From positions 939,567-1,003,566 of the forward strand of contig OZ037931.1 in assembly GCA_964035575.1 (NCBI GenBank): a DNA stretch of 64,000 nucleotides. The letters run 5' to 3'. The position numbers and the translations under genes are program-made. The notes beneath the pieces are model-generated. The model ran no database searches. It was not told where the DNA came from and saw only the letters and a list, made by a program, of their open reading frames with translations. Positions 41,463-51,208 of this stretch are shown here, piece after piece (position 1 is the stretch's first letter; every line of letters starts with the position of its first letter). The DNA comes from Rhynchopus sp. YZ270_cl-10 (lineage: Eukaryota > Euglenozoa > Diplonemea > Diplonemida > Diplonemidae).

Positions 41463-41720
41463 CCGCACTGCTCCAACGACGACGACAATGTGGAGCCTGT
41501 GGACAACTACGAGCTGGAACACGCCGAGCCTGCCGAGCCGACGTACAACAACGCTATCGAGCAGATGGTGCTGGATGAAGAGGACAGCCCCCCTTCTTGA
41601 ACGTTTCAGATGCTGGCGTCCCAGTGGGTCTGGCAGCTTACGAAGAGCGTTAGCATACCTGCAGAAGAGCAGAATGCTGGGCGTGTTGTAGATTATTTCT
41701 ACAGGATGGAGTTCCACATC
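41463..41720 (+). pseudogene. Possible host gene fragment
   Basis: GC-rich, coding-like sequence: an acidic stretch DNVEPVDNYELEHAEPAEPT ending EDSPPS, then after TTTCAG a second frame reading MLASQWVWQLTKSVSIPAEE and QNAGRVVDYFYRMEFH. The two look like neighbouring exons, but no start, donor or continuation is found. It may be a relic or a misread spacer. Confidence 0.25.
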
Positions 41721-42025
41721 ACACCCCGTTTTTTTTCCGATAGCAATTACTTGTTTTTTTTTGGTAACTTCTCAGTCTTTTTGAGGACTGGGTTGCGTTA
41801 TGTCAATGCTGCTGCAGAGGCCTAAATCGAAAGGGTTTTTTGGTCACAAACCGAAAACCTCTTTTTTTTTTTTCTCGCAACATTTTTTGTTACGTTTTTT
41901 TTTTGATGATGTCGATGTGTTGATATCAAGTTATGGGGTGATTTCTCTGCGCGAAATATTACCCTGCCATGTGGCACAAGATGGTATGAGGTTCATACAT
42001 CGTACGATATTGTCTTTGTTTTTCA

Positions 42026-42150
42026 GATGTAAACCACAAAATGGATTGTAGGGACTGCATGGTTGTGTCCACCCCCTGGTACAGCCCGTCATTGTACCAA
42101 AGGTACACTGTTCACTAGAGGGCTCACGAGAGTGTTGTATTTCAACTCTA
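42026..42150 (+). repeat. Family C SINE-like repeat, full copy
   Basis: GATGTAAACCACAAAATGGA, TTGTACCAAAGGTACACTGT and GTTGTATTTCAACTCTAC. The CACGAGAG core appears twice, partly duplicated. Confidence 0.7.
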
Positions 42151-43354
42151 CTTTTTTTTTTTGTCTGGGACAGGGACATTTTTTTTTTAAACCCAGCACG
42201 TTCCCGAATGATTATGGTAAAGAATGGCCCGACAGAGTTTCATAAAAAGCTTTCTTTTTCTTTTATTCTTATTTCTCTCTCTCTCTCTCTCCCCTTGCCA
42301 TGAGGGAGGCGGTTCCATTCAAAGCAGTTATCTTTAGTTATTTCGCTTATGAATCCTATAGTGTTTCGAGCTCTTTTGTTTTTTTTTGATTAGCGCGGAT
42401 TTGTTGCATGCTTTCAATTCGTGTCCCATCTACTGTGATCTACTTTTGTTGTAAGGAGTGAAGATATTTATGAAGTCATGGCGGCCTTTTTCGTCGCCTC
42501 TTTTTCCCCTATTTTAATTTCTTTTCATTTAACGGACCGATTCGTCTTTATGGTGGTGCCACAAGCATATTAGCGAAACTGCTACAGATATTGGTTTGTA
42601 GCCTTGCATGAGAAGAAAAAATGCAAAAAAATGGTGTGTTCCGGGGTATCGGAAAATACAATTTTTCACCAATCTTCACCAATCTTCACAAGTTTTCACA
42701 AGTTTTCACAACATAATTTTTGGCCATTTTTTTGTGAAGAATTGTGAAGAGTTGTGAATAGTTGTGAATAGTTGTGAAGAGTTGTGAATTGAAATGAAAA
42801 TTTGGATGAAAAAAACACAGATGTTGTGAAGATTTGTGAAGAGTTGTGAACAGTTGTGAAGAGTTGTGAATTGGAGGGAAAAAAAGGGGGGTGTTTTTTT
42901 CCAGGGTTTTTGCAGGACTGGTCAGGTAAAGTGTGCTGTGCAGAGGGCTAGCTAGCGTGGGTCTGTGAGTCAAGCTGGCCGTACCACCCCACCCCCTGTG
43001 CGGAGGAGGACGACGGAAGTCCGCGGCGTGTTCGTTTGTTGCCTTTTTTTTTTTCAACATGTTCACAACTCTCAAGAAAGTAGCGTACCGTGCGCCTGCG
43101 ACGCAGCTAAAAATTACTAGCGGTAGCCCACAGCTCTACCCGAAATGTTGCGTAAATGTTCCGTGGCTTCGCTAGAAAAGTTTTGTACCAGTGGCACTAC
43201 CACTTGTTTCCCTGTTTTTTGTACCGTTTTACTCAAAACACAGCTGGGCGCAACTAGCACCATACTCACCTGAACTGTGCCTATATTAGGCACAATTTCA
43301 GCACACTTTCAGCACAAGTACACACACGTACACGTCGGGGCCATATGTAGTGTA

Positions 43355-44230
43355 GTACTGTACTGTACTGTACTGTACTGTACTGTACTGTACTGTACTG
43401 TACTGTACTGTACTGTACTGTACTGTACTGTACTGTACTGTACTGTACTGTACTGTACTGTACTGTACTGTACTGTACTGTACTGTACTGTACTGTACTG
43501 TACTGTACTGTACTGTACTGTACTGTACTGTACTGTACTGTACTGTACTGTACTGTACTGTACTGTACTGTACTGTACTGTACTGTACTGTACTGTACTG
43601 TACTGTACTGTACTGTACTGTACTGTACTGTACTGTACTGTACTGTACTGTACTGTACTGTACTGTACTGTACTGTACTGTACTGTACTGTACTGTACTG
43701 TACTGTACTGTACTGTACTGTACTGTACTGTACTGTACTGTACTGTACTGTACTGTACTGTACTGTACTGTACTGTACTGTACTGTACTGTACTGTACTG
43801 TACTGTACTGTACTGTACTGTACTGTACTGTGTACTGTACTGTACTCTACTGTACTGTACTGTACTGTACTGTACTGTACTGTACTGTACTGTACTGTAC
43901 TGTACTGTACTGTACTGTACTGTACTGTACTGTACTGTACTGTACTGTACTGTACTGTACTGTACTGTACTGTACTGTACTGTACTGTACTGTACTGTAC
44001 TGTACTGTACTGTACTGTACTGTACTGTACTGTACTGTACTGTACTGTACTGTACTGTACTGTACTGTACTGTACTGTACTGTACTGTACTGTACTGTAC
44101 TGTACTGTACTGTACTGTACTGTACTGTACTGTACTGTACTGTACTGTACTGTACTGTACTGTACTGTACTGTACTGTACTGTACTGTACTGTACTGTAC
44201 TGTACTGTACTGTACTGTACTGTACTGTAC
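43355..44230. repeat. TACTG pentanucleotide satellite
   Basis: About 175 tandem copies, almost perfect, with two irregular units near 43830-43848. Every frame on both strands is open, so the long Tyr/Cys/Thr/Val reading frames across it are artefacts. GTAC within the unit is self-complementary, so single strands can fold. Confidence 0.97.
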
Positions 44231-44354
44231 TGTGTACTGTGTACTGTGTACTGTGTACTGTGTACTGTGTACTGTGTACTGTGTACTGTGTACTGTGTAC
44301 TGTGTACTGTGTACTGTGTACTGTGTACTGTGTACTGTGTACTGTGTACTGTGT
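44231..44354. repeat. TGTACTG heptanucleotide array
   Basis: About 18 copies of TGTACTG continue directly from the TACTG array, each being the pentamer plus TG. A single expansion of one variant unit explains it. Confidence 0.95.
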
Positions 44355-44692
44355 AAAAACCATAGGGGGGACCCTATGGATTTCCGATGTCCGAGTTTGA
44401 GGCCCAAAAATTCCATTAAAGCAAGAATTTTTAACTTTGGAGTATCTGTGGTACTCTCATATTTTTTCCTAACTCGCACAAAATTTCTAAAAACGGTGTT
44501 AATAATCCCCACCAAAAAGGCGGATAAGACGAAAGGAGACGAAGTAACCGCCAAGGACTCACCAGTGCGTCGATCCATAATGTGTGAGAGATGCAAAACA
44601 ACCACCGCCATAATGGAATTAACCTGTAGGTTAACCTCACACAGGACAGTCTCGTCGCCCACAAAGGTCAATAATACACTCCGGATTTTGGG

Positions 44693-44797
44693 GACAATTT
44701 TTGACCGAAATGGGCCGCCTATTAGTGACCGGGCTCATATTTTCCGAAATTTAAGAGGTCATAAAATTGTCCAATTTTCAACGTCGGCCCCACCACT
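44693..44797 (+). repeat. Family M module interrupted by an insertion
   Basis: GGGCTCATATTTTCCGAAAT, then TTGTCCAATTTTCAACGTCG and CCCCACCACT. The copy resumes at 45485 with ACCACTGCACGGGGATCCC. Confidence 0.65.
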
Positions 44798-45484
44798 CAT
44801 ACTTGGACCGCCCGAAATATATTTCGGGCATTTCGGGCGGATTAGGGGCGGATTTCGGGCGATTTTGTGCGCCCGAATTTGCCCGAAAACGCCCGAAATG
44901 CAGATTTCGGGCGGATTCGGGCGCTTTTTCCTTAGTGAAAACCGACTAGGTAGGTTTCTATTCATTTTTGCAAAAAACTTTTTATATTTGGAAATATTTG
45001 ATGTCAAATCTGTCAAAATAAGCAAGAATCGAAAACTTTTGTACACCTGAGTGCACTTTGGGAATCACCACCAAACACGGGTTTTCTGACTATCATGTGC
45101 TTATTCCCACCCAAAACACACTATGAACCGGGGTTTCACCATTTTTTCGTATTTCAAGGTGAATTTTTGTGAATTGTCGGGTCACAGGGTGGTTCTGACC
45201 CATTCTCGGGGTGTTTCGGACTTTTTGCTCAATTTTTTTTTCTTTGAACAAATTTTGTGCCAATCTTTCAAATAAAGCGTAAAATTTTTACACTGGTGGC
45301 ATGCTTCCCAGCACACATAAGATACTCCAGTGCACCGATTGTGCGCCCGAATTCGCCCGAATTACGTATAAATTCCCTTTAAAACGCCCGAAATATATTT
45401 CGGGCACATTTCGGGCGCTCGGGACCCGCGCCCGAAAAATCCGCCCGAATTCGCCCGAAATTTTTTTCGGGCGGTCCAAGTATG
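44798..45484. mobile_element. Nested non-autonomous DNA element with CCCGAA motif clusters
   Basis: Ends CATACTTGGACCGCCCGAAA and its inverse complement, flanked by a 6-bp duplication ACCACT (44792-44797 and 45485-45490). Each end has about nine CCCGAA/TTCGGG units. The insertion splits a family M module whose uninterrupted form is at 41161-41177. Confidence 0.75.
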
Positions 45485-45968
45485 ACCACTGCACGGGGAT
45501 CCCAAAAATGCAATCCAAGTCAAAAAGTTGAAAAAAAAACACACCTAAAAACACATGGCCCAAGAATGGCCCAAAAGGGTCCAAATCGTCCCGTCAGCCG
45601 CACCATTTTAGGCACTTTTTGCACATAGAACCTCCTGTGTTGCCAACCAACGTCCTCCAAAAGGTGTCCTGTACCTACCTGGGTACCTGGGTGCCCAGGC
45701 ACCACCCAGACTTCGCCAACTTCACAACTCTTCACAACTCTTCACAACTCTTCACAACTCTTCACAACTCTTCACAACTTTTCACAACTCTTCACAACTC
45801 TTCACATACACGTTTTTGTGAAAATTTGTGAAGAGTTGTGAATAGTTGTGAAGAGTTGTGAAGAGTTGTGAAGAGTTGTGAATTGAAATGAAAATTTGTA
45901 TTTTTCGATACCCCGGAACACACCAAAAAAAAAAAAAAAAAAAAAACTCAAAAAATCCGCCTTTTCTT

Positions 45969-46119
45969 GATTTCACAGATTTCACAGATTTCACAGATTT
46001 CACAGATTTCACAGATTTCACAGATTTCACAGATTTCACAGATTTCACAGATTTCACAGATTTCACAGATTTCACAGATTTCACAGATTTCACAGATTTC
46101 ACAGATTTCACAGATTTCA
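45969..46119 (+). repeat. 9-bp tandem repeats in the LINE 5' UTR
   Basis: About 17 copies of GATTTCACA lie inside the target duplication, so they belong to the element. They may act as promoter monomers. Confidence 0.85.
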
Positions 46120-46159
46120 CAAATTTTACACAAATTTTACACAACCTTAACGGATAAAC

Positions 46160-47380
46160 ATGTCATCACAGGGTGAACAACTCGTGATCAGCGCATACGG
46201 TATGAGGAATGTCCTTGGATCGTACTTGTCCATCTGTGGTCAACTAGACCACATGGGCAGGGTCCTCGAGCTGCTGGCCCCCTATGGGGACACCAACGGT
46301 GCGACCAGTGCTGCGGGGTTCTACCGCGGCAACGGCATCAAGTTGATGAGGATTGATGCCCGTGCCAATGTGGAGGAGATGATCTCCCTGTGCGAAGAGA
46401 TTGGGTTTTCTGCCTATATCGCTGCGTGGTCCTTGCCCACAGATGGGGGAATGATCCTCGAGGCGTTTCTCAGAAGCGACAGCAGGAACGACTCCACCGC
46501 CAAACCCTTCAGAGACATCCGCAAAGCCTTACGCAACTTGGAACTGCTGGAGGGGTCGAAAGTGATCAGGGCGACTGCCAGTGGCTACGACATCCACTCC
46601 CCCATCCTCAACGACGCCACCCTGGAGCGGCTAGCGGGGCTTTTGGATCAGGCTAACATCGCTTTGAAATACCAAGGCCGTTTCGTGTCTACTAAAGAAA
46701 AGAAGGAGGAGAGGCGGAAGAAGTTCCTTGCGGACTCGAGGTCCAAATGGGGAGGTTACGGTTTCCACCGTAGCTTCTCGGAATTCGAGTTCGCAGCTAT
46801 GCTGGAACAACTGGACATCTCCTCTGAGGGGACCCGCATCTACCCAGCTCATGGGCTGGTGCGCGGCGCCCCAATCTTTATCATTGAGGGTTTGTCGGAG
46901 CTAGACATGGCACAAATCGAGAAGACGAACATCGTCAGCCCTTACGGGGTCACTTTGGTGATGGGTCCAGTGGAAGGGCTTATCCACCAGAGGGAGGCCC
47001 AGGCGTGGGGCGGTGCAATGCATTTCCAAAGCACAAAAGTGAACGAGCCGCCCCCGGCTGAAACCAACACGGAAGACGTCGACACCACCACAAATGTGCC
47101 AGCCAGGGCTGCCGACACCACCAACATGTTTGACGACGAGCGTTCTGACAGCGGAAGCATCCTCGAAACGTCCGCAGAGGAAGAAGAGGAAGAAGCGGAC
47201 GAAGAGGAAGAAGAGGGAGCCGGTGAGCAGAGACAGAAGAAGAGACGCAGGCAGAGCAAGGGCAACGCCGGCGGGAAGAAGAAGAAGTCCAAAACTACTG
47301 TCGACTTATCGGTTTCGGAAGCGGTCGACACAGCGCAGGAAGAGACGTCACCCCGTCCTGATCCTGCGCCAAGGAAATAA
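46160..47380 (+). CDS. LINE ORF1 protein
   Basis: 406 residues. In non-LTR elements ORF1 usually encodes an RNA-binding chaperone that coats the element RNA. Here I see no CCHC knuckle or RRM that I can name. Residues 1-290 look like one folded unit (VISAYGMRNVLGSYLSICGQ, FSAYIAAWSLPTDGGMILEA, SEFEFAAMLEQLDISSEGTR). The end is disordered: a long Glu-rich run, then a basic KKRRRQSKGNAGGKKKKSK stretch suited to nucleic-acid binding or nuclear import. The stop is 5 bases before the ORF2 ATG in another frame, so ORF2 is probably translated by reinitiation or from a processed mRNA. The first ATG after the 5' repeats is used. Confidence 0.85.
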   Translation: MSSQGEQLVISAYGMRNVLGSYLSICGQLDHMGRVLELLAPYGDTNGATSAAGFYRGNGIKLMRIDARANVEEMISLCEEIGFSAYIAAWSLPTDGGMILEAFLRSDSRNDSTAKPFRDIRKALRNLELLEGSKVIRATASGYDIHSPILNDATLERLAGLLDQANIALKYQGRFVSTKEKKEERRKKFLADSRSKWGGYGFHRSFSEFEFAAMLEQLDISSEGTRIYPAHGLVRGAPIFIIEGLSELDMAQIEKTNIVSPYGVTLVMGPVEGLIHQREAQAWGGAMHFQSTKVNEPPPAETNTEDVDTTTNVPARAADTTNMFDDERSDSGSILETSAEEEEEEADEEEEEGAGEQRQKKRRRQSKGNAGGKKKKSKTTVDLSVSEAVDTAQEETSPRPDPAPRK

Positions 47381-47385
47381 CCGTT

Positions 47386-50300
47386 ATGACCACAACCACA
47401 CCAGCAAAGAACAGAACCGTGAGTGAACCTCCCCTATCCCCCCTACCCCCGAATCACAGTTACACAACAGTCAATCCCCCATACGTCAATGCTTCCCAAA
47501 CCCGCCCGCCAACGGACATCAAACTCGTGGGTTGCAACTCGTGTTGCAAAATTTATTTGTCAAAATACTTCCGCCTCCTGCCAAAGAGTGAACTGCTGGC
47601 AACTTACGAAATCGGGCAACCGGTGGAAAAGTTTCGTGAAGCCGCCACACGTCATCAGTGGGTTCCAGTGGTAGTAGCCTCCATCAGCGAAAACAACTGC
47701 GATGTGGCTAGAAGTGCGATTTTGCTACGCGCCAATACGCCATGCTACACAACAAAGACAGGTACGTACCACACCGCATGTTACGCAGACATCAAACTCC
47801 CGACCTCCTCCATCCGAATTATCAGCGTCTACGTCCAGTGCAACAGAAGCGGCGAGCAGATGACAAACCTAGGCTCATGGATCAGGAAAACCGAACGTGA
47901 GAGTCCTCATGATACAATTATTATAGGGGATTTTAACGTGCGCACTACACCAACCGTGGAGGCAGTAGTCCGTGGTGGTAATTACCGCGAACTGGTGAGG
48001 GGACGAACCACTTTCGCCAGATCCAAGACCCAGAGGAGTTCCCTGGACAGAGTGTTTGTGCAAAGGGGCTGCAAGCTAAACCTGGAACAAATAAGTTTCA
48101 CCGGTGCGAGTGACCACGCTGCCCTGACGGTGAACATCCGACAAACATTAGCAAATCCCATACCGTCCATGCAACAACCACCGGCAGGTTTCAAACTAGG
48201 ACTCAAAGAGCTCGACTGCATCATCCAGGGAAAACCAGAATGGATTAACGTGAGACCGGCCCCCAAACCAAAGTGCCCAAGACTATGGCGACTATCCAAA
48301 GCTTTGCAGTGCCGCTTAGTTCTGAGAAGCCAACATGCGGCACGGAAGGAGTGGGATGCAACTGCCAACCTCAACCGACAGATAAAGGACATCCGGGACA
48401 AGATGGACTTCCTAATCCAGGGAACGGCGTCGAACGACATGCAGACGAGAAGACTACCCTACCAGCCCCCAAAAGTTGAAAACCCGGGGGTCTTCGTGGA
48501 ACACTTTCGAAAACGTTTCGCAGCGAGCGAACAACGAGCCAGCGGAATGACAGGCAGTGCGATAAGCCTTGAATGTGATGACGTCTCGAGAGCTATAGCT
48601 TCAATGCGGACCAGCTCACGAACCACTGATTACTCACTTCGTTTCTTCAACAATGTGAAAGACGATATCTTACAGAAGCTAACAATACGATTTAACGAGT
48701 GGCTAAGATGTGGCATTCCCCCAAAGGAATCTACTTCATGGATTTTTCTTGCGTGGAAGCTAGGTTCCCGTAAACGTCAACACCCCAAATCTTTTCGCCC
48801 GGTCGCCATCATGCCCCTTCTCCTAAAGATCCTCCACACCGCCCTCTACGTGCGCCTAAAAGAAGACATCTACCGAGAAGTGCGAGAGAAGAATTTCCAG
48901 TATGGCAGCGTCAGAAAAACAGGGATGGTCGAAATCATATACAATGCCCAGAAATGGTTGGACGAGAATTACGCTAATGACCTCGATGACGAACATGTGG
49001 TGCTCATCACGGACCTCCTGGCGGCCTATGACTCGGTGCCCCACGACGGAGTAGTGCACACCTTACAGAACATCATGGGCAGCAGGTGGGCAGCTACAGC
49101 CCAACGTGTGCTCGAAGCGCAGACGGTCTCGTTAACGTTTTACGACGGCTTCTCAACCCCTTTCCGCCTGGGTAAGGGGCTTTTGCAGGGGTCTCCACTG
49201 AGCGTTCTCCTCTACCTCCTCTACACCGCCTATCCACCTCCAGGCCTCCAAACAAGCAAAGCGTTCGTGGACGACATCACCACCTTGACAACCAAAGGTC
49301 GCGTGGAACACGACCTGCAACTGATCGAATCGTGGGCCTCAGATCTCCAACTTGAGCTGGCGTGGAGTAAAACCACGGTAATATCGAAGACAATTTTCAA
49401 CTTCACAGACAACTCAGGCAACAGCAAAGTCTCTACTGCTAGTGCTAGGCTGCTAGGGGCCTGTGTACACGGGAACAAAAAGATAGCTAATTGCGAGCAA
49501 AATGCGTCAAAGACGGAGAGGCTCTGCAGGGTGATAGACCACATCACGTCCTCCCGCTACACACCGACGAAGCGGAAGGTGGAACAATATAAATGCTACG
49601 CCCTACCCGTCCTGTCGCTCCATTCGCTGTCCAAGTGCTTCGACCCAGCAGAGCAGAAGATCGCAGCTGCCTGTGGACGGCTCATTCCCTCTCACCCCCG
49701 AGGTTATGGCATTAAGCACTTCGCAACAAGCAAGCACGGTTTTGGACGGACTCCTGTGGTGGACTACACGGAGGCGGTGCGCACCCATGCTCACTTGGTC
49801 TCCACAAACTACCGCTCCGAGGAGGCACTCCCGGCGGAAGGTTTCAGAAGGCGTGCTCCACGTGACGGCGACACACCAACGGTCATTCAGGACATCCAGC
49901 AACAGCTCGATACCTTCTCGGGAAATAGGGATCTAGTGGTGGCCTCTGACGGTGGTTACTTCGAAGACGACAACACGGGCACTATTGGGATCAGCATCAA
50001 CGGGGTAAAACATGGGGCTAAAATAAGAGGTAAGGTCCTTTCTAGCACTCACGCTGAACTTGCAGCGGCGATTACTCTGGCAACTGCTCTGAAGGGCTCC
50101 ACCCACCGCTTCAGGGTGGTGTGGTGGTGTGACAGCAGGAACGCGATCGCTCGCCAGACTGCTAAGGACCCCATGGACCCGGCTTCGTGTGTGCTGGGAG
50201 CTCCTGGGATGCCCCTCATGTCGTGGGCCAAAGGTCATAGCAAAAACGTTCACATCAACGCCGCCGATGAGGCTGCCACACAAGCCCGCGTTCTGCCCTC

Positions 50301-50871
50301 CACCCTGGACGTCGAAGTGTGCCTTGCGCGACACAACATCCCTTTCATCTGCTTTTCGGAAAAAGTCGTCGTCACCCAGTTGTCCAGTCCGATGCATTTC
50401 ATCAGGCAGGTAAAAGCGATGAATCGCGAGGCAGGGATTGCTACGAGGATACGGGAACAATGCCCACAGGAGTGCACAAAGCGACAGAACTTGCGCCGTC
50501 TGATGTACATCCCAGGGTGTTGTGACATCATGCAGGCCATCGCGAGGCGTGCGGTACTGCAGCGTAGTACCAAGGCCAAGTGTGCGATTCCCCAGTGCGA
50601 CGGTCTTGCCACAGCCGAGCACGTTTTGTTGTGCAATTCGCCAGCACACCGACGTGCCCTATCACGTTTCGCAGACATAGAGAAGGTCTACCCCTCTCCC
50701 CCGACAGTACACACAGTGTTGCGAGATTTTGCTATGCGGCGCCCCCCCACGCTTATGATGGTGTGCGAGCGGATGAAAGTGCAGGAGGCCGACGATGTGA
50801 GGATGTCTGAGTGGTGTGACGGTCTCCACAAATGGCTCATGCTACGAGTGGAGTTCCGGGAACGAATATGA
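47386..50871 (+). CDS. LINE ORF2 polyprotein: APE endonuclease, reverse transcriptase, RNase H
   Basis: 1161 residues. The N-terminal domain has APE endonuclease motifs: TIIIGDFNVR, SSLDRVFVQRG and TGASDHAAL. The reverse transcriptase follows: SFRPVAIMPLLLKILHT, VLITDLLAAYDSVPHDGVV, GKGLLQGSPLSVLLYLLY and the catalytic AFVDDITTL (an FVDD version of YxDD). RNase H follows: DLVVASDGGYFEDD, THAELAAAITLA, WWCDSRNAIARQ and KGHSKNVHINAADEAA, giving a full acidic set. Near the C-terminus CAIPQCDGLATAEHVLLC is a Cys/His finger as in I, R1 and Ingi elements. It nicks target DNA and copies the RNA by target-primed reverse transcription. No stop or frameshift interrupts it. It could also copy the SINEs that share its tail. 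Confidence 0.94.
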   Translation: MTTTTPAKNRTVSEPPLSPLPPNHSYTTVNPPYVNASQTRPPTDIKLVGCNSCCKIYLSKYFRLLPKSELLATYEIGQPVEKFREAATRHQWVPVVVASISENNCDVARSAILLRANTPCYTTKTGTYHTACYADIKLPTSSIRIISVYVQCNRSGEQMTNLGSWIRKTERESPHDTIIIGDFNVRTTPTVEAVVRGGNYRELVRGRTTFARSKTQRSSLDRVFVQRGCKLNLEQISFTGASDHAALTVNIRQTLANPIPSMQQPPAGFKLGLKELDCIIQGKPEWINVRPAPKPKCPRLWRLSKALQCRLVLRSQHAARKEWDATANLNRQIKDIRDKMDFLIQGTASNDMQTRRLPYQPPKVENPGVFVEHFRKRFAASEQRASGMTGSAISLECDDVSRAIASMRTSSRTTDYSLRFFNNVKDDILQKLTIRFNEWLRCGIPPKESTSWIFLAWKLGSRKRQHPKSFRPVAIMPLLLKILHTALYVRLKEDIYREVREKNFQYGSVRKTGMVEIIYNAQKWLDENYANDLDDEHVVLITDLLAAYDSVPHDGVVHTLQNIMGSRWAATAQRVLEAQTVSLTFYDGFSTPFRLGKGLLQGSPLSVLLYLLYTAYPPPGLQTSKAFVDDITTLTTKGRVEHDLQLIESWASDLQLELAWSKTTVISKTIFNFTDNSGNSKVSTASARLLGACVHGNKKIANCEQNASKTERLCRVIDHITSSRYTPTKRKVEQYKCYALPVLSLHSLSKCFDPAEQKIAAACGRLIPSHPRGYGIKHFATSKHGFGRTPVVDYTEAVRTHAHLVSTNYRSEEALPAEGFRRRAPRDGDTPTVIQDIQQQLDTFSGNRDLVVASDGGYFEDDNTGTIGISINGVKHGAKIRGKVLSSTHAELAAAITLATALKGSTHRFRVVWWCDSRNAIARQTAKDPMDPASCVLGAPGMPLMSWAKGHSKNVHINAADEAATQARVLPSTLDVEVCLARHNIPFICFSEKVVVTQLSSPMHFIRQVKAMNREAGIATRIREQCPQECTKRQNLRRLMYIPGCCDIMQAIARRAVLQRSTKAKCAIPQCDGLATAEHVLLCNSPAHRRALSRFADIEKVYPSPPTVHTVLRDFAMRRPPTLMMVCERMKVQEADDVRMSEWCDGLHKWLMLRVEFRERI

Positions 50872-51142
50872 GGTCTTTGTGGGTTTTTGTATAGCTGTGT
50901 GACTTAGTGATTCAACCCTTCCCCCCTCCGTTACACGCCCCTGCCCACCCCCCTACTTAATAGCTCTCTTCTAAGTCCCTCCCCCCCTTGGCTTCTTTAC
51001 AACCAGGGTGGTACTCATGTACCATAACCTACCAACACCCTTCACGCACGCACTCCTGGGAAAATAGTGAAATTCTGTGAAGAAATAAAAGTTGCTCTTT
51101 AGGGTTCAGGACGGCTGACGTCTATACCTTCTGCAGTACATA

Positions 51143-51208
51143 GGCTTCGGCCAACTTTGAGTACAGAACTTTGTTCCGTTTTTGGAGCGAAGTGATTGTC
51201 GACACAAC
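51143..51208 (+). promoter_or_regulatory. LINE 3' tail, probable reverse-transcriptase recognition region
   Basis: GGCTTCGGCCAACTTTGAGT through GAAGTGATTGTCGACACAAC, followed by poly(A). It recurs in the SINE at 4394-4458 and in part at 21435-21456, the pattern expected of a stringent LINE/SINE recognition tail. Confidence 0.7.

Larger units (their letters stand above)
38159..42632. other. Long spacer with repeats and a possible gene fragment
   Basis: Contents include the 56-bp repeat copy (38416-38472), family A copies (38852-38896, 39137-39180), a family B-like copy (39219-39260), a family D SINE (39979-40080), a short hairpin GCGGTTCG/CGAACCGC (40144-40163), family C copies (40339-40452, 40848-40922, 42026-42150), a family M module (41040-41200) and a weak coding-like fragment (41463-41720). 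T tracts are frequent. Confidence 0.55.
42633..45924. mobile_element. Large inverted-repeat composite element holding a satellite and a nested insertion
   Basis: The ends are 29-bp inverse complements (GGTGTGTTCCGGGGTATCGG, then AAAATACAA; one difference). Just inside each end lie many copies of a 10-base unit (TTCACAACTC or its complement): 42670-42880 on the left and 45720-45885 on the right. Between them are family G blocks (43079-43180), the TACTG satellite (43355-44230), a heptamer array, a family M module and a 687-bp nested element. Target duplication cannot be read because both flanks are A-runs. No transposase frame is seen. The element class is undetermined. Confidence 0.6.

Noticed and set aside
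41118-41717. 199-codon antisense frame
   Set aside because: His/Arg/Val-rich shadow of the acidic + strand fragment plus spacer; it runs through family M repeat DNA.
42670-42880. CRISPR-like regularly spaced repeats (also 45720-45885)
   Set aside because: The units are contiguous decamers without spacers, in a eukaryotic element end.
43277-45050. Long reading frames of 270-406 codons on both strands across the TACTG array
   Set aside because: A 5-bp (and 7-bp) repeat without stop triplets stays open in all frames; the products are pure Tyr/Cys/Thr/Val or Gln/Ser repeats.
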